A stretch of DNA of 6,008 nt. Source: CBDUZS01 sp965371785. GTDB lineage: Bacteria; Fermentibacterota; Fermentibacteria; Fermentibacterales; JCC-6. The position numbers were made by a program, and so were the translations under genes. Under the pieces are notes generated by a model. It worked only from the letters and a program-made list of their open reading frames with translations. It was not told where the DNA came from and did not search any database. Positions 1 through 5,028 of the stretch are shown piece after piece. Position 1 is the first letter of the stretch. Every line of letters begins with the position of its first letter. The stretch spans positions 1 through 6,008 of the forward strand of contig CBDUZS010000092.1 of the NCBI GenBank assembly GCA_965371785.1. The letters are read 5' to 3'.

Positions 1-1092
1 GGGCAGGACCGTTTCCAGAACGGAACTGTGCATATCGATTCGGCCAAGTAATTCGTTCACCAGCATCTGTCTGCGTGCCGTGACATCGGCAATCTCCTGA
101 GCCAATCTGAATTCGGATGCCTGAGCGCTAAATGCGGATGCGGCTAATCTATCCCGGGATCCGCTGTATCCCAAAGGCAGACTCAGCACTGCGAAGACCA
201 TGAAAGCGTCTCGCCCCGGTTCTACGGCTCCCATCTCAACCAGTGGTTCACCCACACCCGACCATGTTGCTCCCACTTCGAGATTCGGGGCAAGTCCCGC
301 CCTGGACGATGCTGCCTCTGCCCTCCGTGATTCACTCTGCAGAATGCTCTGCATTACGGCGGGAGTCTCGAGGATGCCTACCGAATCGTCCACTCCCTCC
401 AGGAAGTAGCTTGCACCGGGAAGGGAATCGGGCCAGACTGGATCACCGAATGGCGTTCCTGTCAGGCTCTCCATCTCAAGTTCGAGCGCATCCAGTGTGA
501 GTTCCATTCCGTAGATCTTCGAATCGACCTGTACCGTGCGGTTCTCGAGGAAGAGAATGGAGATCAGACCAACGGAGCCGGTCCGGTAGCGTACGTCGGC
601 TATTTCCATCAGGCCGTCGAGTCTCTCCAGTTCGTCCACCATGTAAACAATGCCGTTCCGGGCAACGAGCATCTCCGACCAGGTAACGGCAATGGAAGTC
701 CTCAGCCCGAGCGATGCAGTCCAGTGCTGCAGTGATGCTCTCTCCTCCATGAGCGACATCTCTTCCCGCGAAGCCGCTAGCACGCCAGGCCAGGGAATCT
801 TCTGCACTATGGTCACTGTGAAATCCACCGGGCCATTCCTGGTCTCCAGTGGTGACGGAGCCCAGGCTGCTCGCAGTGTTGGATCGGGAAGCCGGCCCGA
901 AGCCGAGTGGAGTCTGGATACGGATTCGACTGTCAGATCACTTGCCAGGAGTGCATCGGAGTTCTCGAGTGCTGCGTGCCAGAGGCTGCCGGGAACTGCA
1001 TCGGACTCCACATCCGGGGCACTGATACCGTTGTTCACGGCCAGCAGCATGAGTAACGCAACTTCCGGTAACATTTGAATCCGCAAAGCCAT
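1..1092 (-). CDS. TolC/CusC-family outer-membrane efflux protein, C-terminus cut by window edge
   Basis: The minus strand reads open for 364 codons from ATG at 1092 to the left edge, with no stop. The start is supported by GGAGG (complement of 1099-1103) six bases upstream. Residues 1-25 are a signal peptide (hydrophobic VALLMLLAV, probable cleavage after ISA) without a lipobox cysteine, so a non-lipidated outer-membrane protein is expected. Family signatures visible are LPDP at 68-71, the strand IVQKIPWPG at 95-103, long helical stretches at about 108-210, NLEVG at 270-274, and the second-half strand LSLPLGYSGSRDRL at 303-316 followed by another helix. This is the two-repeat pattern of outer-membrane efflux proteins of RND and type I export systems, which form the trimeric exit duct. 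About 50-100 residues seem to be missing. A -10-like TATTAT lies on the minus strand at 1120-1125, without a clear -35. It is transcribed away from tpx. Substrate unknown; periplasmic adaptor and pump genes may lie further left. Confidence 0.85.
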   Translation of the reverse strand, partial: MALRIQMLPEVALLMLLAVNNGISAPDVESDAVPGSLWHAALENSDALLASDLTVESVSRLHSASGRLPDPTLRAAWAPSPLETRNGPVDFTVTIVQKIPWPGVLAASREEMSLMEERASLQHWTASLGLRTSIAVTWSEMLVARNGIVYMVDELERLDGLMEIADVRYRTGSVGLISILFLENRTVQVDSKIYGMELTLDALELEMESLTGTPFGDPVWPDSLPGASYFLEGVDDSVGILETPAVMQSILQSESRRAEAASSRAGLAPNLEVGATWSGVGEPLVEMGAVEPGRDAFMVFAVLSLPLGYSGSRDRLAASAFSAQASEFRLAQEIADVTARRQMLVNELLGRIDMHSSVLETVLP

Positions 1093-1179
1093 CAGAGTCC
1101 TCCATCACAATTCAGCAATATAATACCAAATTAGTAGGAAATAGTTCCCGGCTCCCCTTTCTGCCGGAAATACGGTGCT

Positions 1180-1208
1180 GTGACAGGCTGAGCCCGGGCA
1201 TCTATAGT
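1180..1208 (+). promoter_or_regulatory. Predicted sigma-70-like promoter of tpx
   Basis: GTGACA at 1180-1185 (five of six matches to TTGACA) and TATAGT at 1203-1208 (five of six to TATAAT) are separated by exactly 17 bases. Transcription from here would give a 5' leader of roughly 80 bases before the tpx start. Prediction from sequence only; promoter consensus in this lineage is not known to me. Confidence 0.45.
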
Positions 1209-1249
1209 TGTACCGTACCACGACGCAGGAACTACCGTTTTACGGAAAC

Positions 1250-1269
1250 TGGGCCAATCAAATGGTCCA
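1250..1269 (+). other. Small hairpin in the tpx 5' leader
   Basis: TGGGCCA (1250-1256) can pair with TGGTCCA (1263-1269) as a seven-base-pair stem with one G-U pair and a six-base loop ATCAAA. It is followed at once by the palindrome TTGCGCAA (1271-1278) and the ribosome binding site AAGGAG (1282-1287). It could influence tpx mRNA stability or initiation, or be a protein site. No T-run follows, so it is not a terminator. Confidence 0.3.
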
Positions 1270-1293
1270 ATTGCGCAAGAAAAGGAGCACACG

Positions 1294-1797
1294 ATGTCGA
1301 CGATCACTCTGAAGGGCAATCCCGTCGAAACCATTGGAGATCTTCCTGAAATGGGTTCATTGGCACCAGCCTTCACCCTGGTTGATACCACCCTCAAGGA
1401 AATCAGCCTGAATGACTTCGATGGCAAAAAAATCGTCCTGAACATCTTCCCCAGCCTCGACACCGCGGTATGCGCTGCATCGGTACGCAGGTTCAACTCC
1501 GAGGCTTCGGATCTGCCCGGAACAGTCGTCCTCTGCATTTCAGCAGATCTTCCATTCGCCCACAAGCGTTTTTGCGTCGCCGAAGGACTCGATGATGTGG
1601 TCAGTCTATCCGTGTTCCGATCACCGGAATTCGGAAGGGACTACGGCGTGACCATGACGACGGGTCCCCTTGCAGGGCTCCTCTCCAGGGCAGTGGTCGT
1701 GGTCGACCGCAACGGCCGCGTGATCTACACACAGCAGGTCCCCGAAATAGCAGAAGAACCGGATTACGAGGGAGTACTCGATTCGTTAAGGGGATAA
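1294..1797 (+). CDS. tpx: Thiol peroxidase Tpx (atypical 2-Cys peroxiredoxin)
   Basis: A 167-residue protein, the usual length of the family, resembling E. coli Tpx along its whole length. It reduces hydrogen peroxide and alkyl hydroperoxides in the cytoplasm or periplasm using thioredoxin; no signal peptide is present here, so cytoplasm is expected. Landmarks: GNPV at 8-11, NIFPSLDTAVCAASVR at 50-65 with peroxidatic Cys60 (Thr57 three residues before it and Arg near 130-132 complete the peroxiredoxin site), CISADLPFA at 81-89, and resolving Cys94 in RFCVAEGL. Cys81 is also common in the family. The C-terminal EEPDYEGVLDSLRG is the usual ending. AAGGAG at 1282-1287 lies six bases before the ATG. 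It stands alone between a divergent tolC-like gene and a separately promoted peptidase gene. In an otherwise anaerobe-like window it fits defence against transient oxygen exposure. Identification is very secure. Confidence 0.97.
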   Translation: MSTITLKGNPVETIGDLPEMGSLAPAFTLVDTTLKEISLNDFDGKKIVLNIFPSLDTAVCAASVRRFNSEASDLPGTVVLCISADLPFAHKRFCVAEGLDDVVSLSVFRSPEFGRDYGVTMTTGPLAGLLSRAVVVVDRNGRVIYTQQVPEIAEEPDYEGVLDSLRG

Positions 1798-1854
1798 AAC
1801 CCACTCCAGGCTCATTCGCTTCTGATACATCCGGGGAACTAATTTCGTATATAT

Positions 1855-1883
1855 TTGATACAGATATGTAGAAAGAATACCAT
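1855..1883 (+). promoter_or_regulatory. Predicted sigma-70-like promoter of the M28 peptidase gene
   Basis: TTGATA at 1855-1860 (five of six to TTGACA) and TACCAT at 1878-1883 (four of six to TATAAT) are spaced by 17 bases, in the only AT-rich part of the tpx-peptidase gap. The -10 ends 30 bases before the start codon, leaving room for a short leader with GAGAGG (1903-1908). No terminator hairpin is seen after tpx, so read-through is also possible. Confidence 0.4.
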
Positions 1884-1913
1884 TCCCAACGGTTCAGCCG
1901 ATGAGAGGTTGTC

Positions 1914-3479
1914 ATGACCAGAGCAATCGTAATACTTGTATTCCTTGCAGCACTTGCAGCAGCAGGTAATCTGATAGTGGTTGATTCCGACGCCAGGACA
2001 CCGGGCGGCATGGAATTCCTCACACTGACCACACCGGTGTACATCTCAACCGATTTTTTCATTACACTTTCACCAGAGGATTCCCGGACCGGGAGTCCAC
2101 GAGTTGAGGTTCTGGATTCAGGTGACATCCGTGTCGAGAACTATGCGCTCGTCCATCTGTCTTCCGATGAAGGGCTCCTCTACCTCGCAGACCTCGGTGA
2201 GATACTCTTCCACAGGGATCGAATCGCCCTGATAAAGCTCGACGGTCCCCTGACAGACCCGTTCGCTCGCACGGGTGTGCTTTCGATACAACCACTCCGG
2301 GCGGTTTCACCTCCCGGCGTTTACACCCCGCTGCTCACGGATCGCGGATACGACGACTACGTTGCCGACATGGTAGCAATGGTCGACGAAGATTCGCTCA
2401 AGTACAACATCCAGCACCTGGAGGACTACCAGACGCGGCATTCCAGTACCGACAATTTCGACACCGCTGCCCAGTGGGTCGAGGACAGGCTGGATTCCTA
2501 CGGCATGAACGCCTTCCAGCAAACCTTCCCCATGTCATCCTACGACTGTGAGAACGTTGTCGGAGAACAGCAGGGCACTACTTACCCCGACCAGTACTGG
2601 ATCGTATGCGGACACCTGGACTGCACATCCACAAATCCCTACATCGATGCACCGGGCGCCGACGACAATGCGAGCGGCTCCGCGGCAGTTCTCGAAGCGG
2701 CCAGGATTCTCAGCCAGTACGAATTCTTGTACTCCATCAGGTTCCTCTGCTTCGGCGGTGAGGAACAGGGTCTCTGGGGCAGCGCCTACTACGCCTCTCA
2801 GGCGAGTGCGGCCGGAGACGACATACTTGGTGTGGTGAACCTGGACATGATCCTCTACGGTCCACCTCCGGACGATGTCCTCTGGGTCTCCTACAACGCC
2901 CAGTCGACTGGGCTCGGACTCGCGATGGAGGCAATCTCCGACACGTACGTCCCGGCGCTGGTCACCAACGTCGAGTACAACCCGGGCATGACCGCCAGTG
3001 ACCATGCCTCCTTCTGGAACAACGGGTATGCTGCCGTCCTCGGAATCGAGCAGGAGGTCTACAGCAACCCCTTCTACCACCAGACCAGCGATATGCTCTC
3101 GAACTACCTCCTCTACTTCCCCTTCGGTACGAACTGCACCAGAAGCGCAATAGCAACGATAGCCTACCTTGCAGAACCCGAGGGTCCTGTCGGCATTGCC
3201 AATGGTGAGATCGCACCTTTCCCTCTCGGTTCGCTTATACAGGGCATCGGTCCGAATCCGGCAGCGGGTTCGGTATGGATACGCCTCACTTCATCCATCG
3301 AAGGTCCGGTCGGCATCTCCCTCTTCGACCTTGCAGGCAGGGAGGTCTACACCACTTCTGCCCAGGTCTCTGAAGGCAACGCACAGATCGATGTCTCCGG
3401 CATGCCGGCTGGTGTTTACTCGGTTCGTGTTTCCGGGGCTTCGCTATCCGATACTGCCCGCCTGGTCGTACTTCGGTAG
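1914..3479 (+). CDS. Secreted M28-family zinc aminopeptidase with type IX secretion-like C-terminal sorting domain
   Basis: A 521-residue exported metallopeptidase, start supported by GAGAGG five bases upstream. Residues 1-18 form a signal peptide (hydrophobic IVILVFLAALAAA). Residues about 20-140 are a domain I do not recognise. Residues about 149-200 carry the conserved helical lead-in of bacterial M28 enzymes (tR, AAQWVEDRLDSYGM). The catalytic domain spans about 205-420. By comparison with Aeromonas aminopeptidase, the two-zinc ligands are His234 (GHLD), bridging Asp250 (GADDNASG), Glu284 (GGEEQGLWGS; Glu283 is the general base), Asp311 (NLDM) and His389 (FYHQTSD), with Asp236 beside the site. 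All are present, so the enzyme should be active, probably releasing N-terminal residues from extracellular peptides. Residues about 446-521 (GPNPA, SLFDLAGREV, GMPAGVYSVRV, ending RLVVLR) match the type A sorting domain that is recognised by type IX secretion and removed at the cell surface. No partner secretion gene is in the window. Exact substrate is unknown. Confidence 0.93.
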   Translation: MTRAIVILVFLAALAAAGNLIVVDSDARTPGGMEFLTLTTPVYISTDFFITLSPEDSRTGSPRVEVLDSGDIRVENYALVHLSSDEGLLYLADLGEILFHRDRIALIKLDGPLTDPFARTGVLSIQPLRAVSPPGVYTPLLTDRGYDDYVADMVAMVDEDSLKYNIQHLEDYQTRHSSTDNFDTAAQWVEDRLDSYGMNAFQQTFPMSSYDCENVVGEQQGTTYPDQYWIVCGHLDCTSTNPYIDAPGADDNASGSAAVLEAARILSQYEFLYSIRFLCFGGEEQGLWGSAYYASQASAAGDDILGVVNLDMILYGPPPDDVLWVSYNAQSTGLGLAMEAISDTYVPALVTNVEYNPGMTASDHASFWNNGYAAVLGIEQEVYSNPFYHQTSDMLSNYLLYFPFGTNCTRSAIATIAYLAEPEGPVGIANGEIAPFPLGSLIQGIGPNPAAGSVWIRLTSSIEGPVGISLFDLAGREVYTTSAQVSEGNAQIDVSGMPAGVYSVRVSGASLSDTARLVVLR

Positions 3480-3488
3480 GTTCTTTCC

Positions 3489-3508
3489 GGGCGCTTCAAT
3501 CGCCTTTT
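3489..3508 (+). terminator. Weak intrinsic-terminator-like hairpin after the peptidase gene
   Basis: GGCG (3490-3493) pairs with CGCC (3501-3504), with an optional G-U pair at 3489/3505, around a seven-base loop, and is followed by TTTT (3505-3508). It begins ten bases after the peptidase stop. The stem is short, so termination may be inefficient; it also lies just before the promoter of the next operon, which is a sensible place for a boundary. Confidence 0.3.
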
Positions 3509-3512
3509 CATC

Positions 3513-3541
3513 TTGACAATATTCCCGCCCCGGAATAGTGT
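3513..3541 (+). promoter_or_regulatory. Predicted promoter of the arsR-sulfur-relay operon
   Basis: A perfect -35 TTGACA at 3513-3518 is followed after 17 bases by TAGTGT at 3536-3541, a poor -10 (three of six to TATAAT). Transcription would start near 3548-3550, inside the palindrome at 3545-3564. A strong -35, weak -10 and an operator on the start point are what is expected for a repressor-controlled promoter, but the -10 assignment is uncertain. Confidence 0.45.
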
Positions 3542-3544
3542 TCG

Positions 3545-3564
3545 ATATTCAAATATTCGAATAT
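3545..3564. promoter_or_regulatory. Probable ArsR operator: near-perfect 20-bp palindrome
   Basis: ATATTC (3545-3550) and GAATAT (3559-3564) are exact inverted arms, and the eight bases between them, AAATATTC, are themselves symmetric except for one base pair (3551/3558). An inner perfect palindrome of 14 bases occupies 3552-3565. The hexamer ATATTC also occurs three times in direct orientation at 3545, 3553 and 3561, each eight bases apart. The core is ATTC-N8-GAAT (3547-3562), the form I recall for operators of persulfide-sensing ArsR proteins such as SqrR. It lies over the predicted transcription start of the gene for the ArsR protein that follows, so autorepression is the natural reading. 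Binding itself is inferred. Confidence 0.65.
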
Positions 3565-3594
3565 TCTTTTTACCCTTTTACGAATTGAATCAAC

Positions 3595-3951
3595 ATGTCC
3601 CATGTCGCTACAGATCATGCCGAATGGGCCTCCATTCTCAAGGCATTCGCACATCCCGTCCGACTGTTGATCCTCGACGAGCTGCTCAGAAATCCCAGGT
3701 GCGTAACCGCAATACGGGAGATACTGGGCGTACGGCAGCCGAACATATCCCAGCATCTGACGGTACTGCGAAACTGTGACATGGTTGCTTCAAAACAGGA
3801 AGGTTCCTACAGGTGCTACTACCTGCCAAGGCCAGGCCTCGTGAAAGCGGTGTTCGAAGCAATCGGCAAGGACTGGCCCGAGACTGCAATTGAAGAAGTC
3901 AGAGAACAGTTCAGGACCGCTCTTCGCAAGAGATTGAACGGGAAGAAATAA
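3595..3951 (+). CDS. ArsR/SmtB-family transcriptional repressor with three cysteines
   Basis: A 118-residue winged-helix protein of the usual ArsR length. The start is fixed: an in-frame TGA lies at 3586-3588, two codons before the ATG, and the next in-frame ATG is codon 63. No ribosome binding site is evident, unlike the genes that follow, so low expression is likely. Features: N-terminal helix with LKAFAHPVRLLILDELL (15-31), the helix-turn-helix VTAIREILGVRQPNISQHLTVLR (37-59) and the wing SKQEGSYRCYYL (66-77), then a C-terminal dimerisation helix. Cysteines are Cys36, just before helix 3, Cys61 after the recognition helix and Cys74 in the wing. The classical metal motif CVCD is absent. It is first in the operon, 39 bases before the DsrE-like gene, and follows a palindromic operator. 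I infer autorepression relieved by an inducer acting on cysteines, possibly persulfide or polysulfide, given the sulfur-relay genes; metal or arsenite sensing is not excluded. Confidence 0.92.
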   Translation: MSHVATDHAEWASILKAFAHPVRLLILDELLRNPRCVTAIREILGVRQPNISQHLTVLRNCDMVASKQEGSYRCYYLPRPGLVKAVFEAIGKDWPETAIEEVREQFRTALRKRLNGKK

Positions 3952-3990
3952 CGTGGAATCGTACGAACAAATCAACCAGGGAGAAGGAAG

Positions 3991-4344
3991 ATGGCAAAGG
4001 TAGCCTTCGTATGTAACGGTAGCGAAAACTCGAACCTCTATCCTGCTTTTATACTCGGTTCCGCAGCTGCCGCAGCGGGTGACGACGTGGTTATCTTCTT
4101 CACGCCCGGCGGCGTACCCGCTCTCAGGAAAGGTGTTCTGGAGGGCATTACCGGAAAGGGCATGCCTGACATGGCGGACCTCCTCATGGGAATCAACGCT
4201 CTCGGCGGGAAATTGATGCTCTGCGAGCTTGGGCTCGAAGCACACGATGTCACAGCAGAGGATCTGCGGGATGACATCATTATTACAGGTGCCACCACAT
4301 TCATGGCAGAAATACAGGACGCAACCAACACGTTTTCATTCTAG
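3991..4344 (+). CDS. DsrE-like sulfur-relay protein (DsrE2/DsrE3-type)
   Basis: A 117-residue cytoplasmic protein with the alpha/beta fold pattern of the DsrE/DsrF family. AGGGAG (3978-3983) lies seven bases before the ATG. Residues 3-8 (KVAFVC) are the first strand, followed by an alanine-rich helix and the strand VVIFFTPGGV (33-42), which resembles the FFTFWG motif of the DsrE2-like branch more than TusD. The key feature is Cys78 in KLMLCELGLEAHDVTAEDL, at the place where DsrE-type proteins carry the sulfur-bearing cysteine; Cys8 is the only other cysteine. The end (GATTFMAEIQDATNTFSF) is also typical of that branch. No transmembrane segment is seen. In known systems such proteins exchange persulfide or thiosulfonate groups with TusA, whose homologue follows 14 bases downstream. 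Here it is single, without DsrF or DsrH partners, so a homo-oligomer is likely. Subfamily assignment is less certain than the family. Confidence 0.87.
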   Translation: MAKVAFVCNGSENSNLYPAFILGSAAAAAGDDVVIFFTPGGVPALRKGVLEGITGKGMPDMADLLMGINALGGKLMLCELGLEAHDVTAEDLRDDIIITGATTFMAEIQDATNTFSF

Positions 4345-4358
4345 AAAGAGGTTAACTA

Positions 4359-4583
4359 ATGGCCACTCATCAGCTTGACACACTCGGGCTCAAGTGCCCG
4401 CAGCCCATCCTGAAGATAGCAATACAGGCAAAGTCAATAGCCGACGGCGACATGCTCGAGATCAAAGCAGACTGCCCCTCCTTCCCGGACGACGTAAAGG
4501 CCTGGTGCCAGCGTACCGGTAAGATCCTGCTCGTTTGCGCTGACGAGGGTGGAGGCAAGTTCAAAGCACAAATCCAGTTCTGA
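4359..4583 (+). CDS. TusA-family sulfur carrier protein
   Basis: A 74-residue protein, the normal size for TusA, with AGAGG (4347-4351) seven bases before the start. The signature is LGLKCPQPILK at 9-19: Cys13 of the CPxP motif is the persulfide-carrying residue of the family. The second half has ADCPSFPDDVKAWCQRTG at 37-54, matching the AD-P-F--DI-AWC-x-TG pattern of the wider TusA/YedF group. Cys39, Cys50 and Cys60 are further cysteines; Cys39 replaces an acidic residue in E. coli TusA, and Cys50 aligns with its second cysteine. In E. coli TusA passes sulfur to tRNA thiolation; in sulfur-metabolising organisms, TusA encoded with DsrE and Hdr-like genes instead feeds or drains a dissimilatory pathway. 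The operon position between a DsrE-like gene and MvhD/HdrA favours the second role, but this is an inference from context. I leave the symbol blank because this is a paralogue of uncertain role. Confidence 0.92.
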   Translation: MATHQLDTLGLKCPQPILKIAIQAKSIADGDMLEIKADCPSFPDDVKAWCQRTGKILLVCADEGGGKFKAQIQF

Positions 4584-4591
4584 CACTGCTT

Positions 4592-4597
4592 GAGAGG
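4592..4597 (+). promoter_or_regulatory. Ribosome binding site that sets the mvhD-like start at 4606
   Basis: GAGAGG at 4592-4597 is eight bases before ATG 4606. An upstream in-frame GTG at 4597 overlaps this purine run and has no ribosome binding site of its own, and homologues begin close to the FxPRIIGFLCNWC segment, so the ATG is preferred. Confidence 0.6.
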
Positions 4598-4605
4598 TGC
4601 CGGAG

Positions 4606-5028
4606 ATGGAAGATTTCAATCCCAGAATAATCGGCTTTCTCTGTAACTGGTGTTCGTACGCTGGCGCAGACCTTGCCGGGACCAGCAGAATGACCATGCC
4701 CGCCTCACTTGTTCCCGTGAAGGTCATGTGCTCCGGCAGAGTCGATCCCGAGATGGTCACCGATGCTTTCCTGCGGGGAGCCGATGGCGTTCTCATCGCC
4801 GGATGCCATCCGGGCGACTGCCACTACGAGAAAGGCAACTACTACGCCAGAAGGCGTTTTGCCGTCCTCAAGACCGTTGTGGAAAGCCTCGGGCTGGAAG
4901 CCGAAAGGCTCAGACTATCCTGGGTTTCAGCATCTGAAGGAGAAAGATTCAGGCAGGTGGTCGAGGAGTTCACCGAAACGATAAGAGCCCTCGGTCCCAA
5001 TCCGGCGGGGAAGGAAACACTTCTCTAG
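4606..5028 (+). CDS. mvhD: MvhD/FlpD-family [2Fe-2S] electron-transfer subunit
   Basis: A 140-residue protein matching the methyl-viologen-reducing hydrogenase delta subunit family over its full length. Starting from ATG 4606, the five conserved cysteines are Cys13 and Cys16 (GFLCNWCSYAGAD), Cys42 (MCSGRVDP), Cys67 and Cys72 (GCHPGDCHYEKGN); they bind a [2Fe-2S] centre. RLRLSWVSASEGERF at about 106-120 and the terminal IRALGPNP are also family landmarks. In methanogens MvhD is the wire between hydrogenase (or formate dehydrogenase) and the flavoprotein HdrA; in sulfate reducers related domains sit in QmoB. Here the stop codon overlaps the start of the HdrA-like gene by one base, so the pair is translationally coupled and very likely forms a complex. 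No hydrogenase gene is visible, so the electron partner is unknown. The symbol describes the family, not a hydrogenase role. Confidence 0.93.
   Translation: MEDFNPRIIGFLCNWCSYAGADLAGTSRMTMPASLVPVKVMCSGRVDPEMVTDAFLRGADGVLIAGCHPGDCHYEKGNYYARRRFAVLKTVVESLGLEAERLRLSWVSASEGERFRQVVEEFTETIRALGPNPAGKETLL

Noticed and set aside
650..1078. Plus-strand open frame of 142 codons
   Set aside because: It lies antisense to the TolC-like gene, has no domain and is serine/alanine-rich shadow sequence; the minus strand has a signal peptide, ribosome site and family motifs.
1119..1124. Perfect TATAAT hexamer on the plus strand
   Set aside because: No -35 match lies 16-18 bases upstream (AGTCCT at 17), and it would make a leader of over 160 bases for tpx, which has a better promoter at 1180-1208.
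1601..2128. Minus-strand open frame of 175 codons across tpx and the peptidase start
   Set aside because: It overlaps two well-supported genes and the promoter between them, and the translation shows no family features.
2535..3080. Minus-strand open frame of 181 codons
   Set aside because: It is antisense to the catalytic domain of the M28 peptidase, whose zinc ligands are all present; the reverse translation is arginine/valine-rich without motifs.
3513..3779. Plus-strand open frame of 88 codons beginning in the -35 box of the operon
   Set aside because: It runs through the promoter and operator and out of frame into arsR; no ribosome site and no domain.
3790..4245. Minus-strand open frame of 151 codons
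   Set aside because: It runs antisense across the arsR and dsrE-like genes and their ribosome site; no recognisable domain.
4597..4605. GTG at 4597 as start of the MvhD-like protein
   Set aside because: It overlaps the GAGAGG ribosome site and has none of its own; ATG 4606 has correct spacing and suits the family N-terminus.
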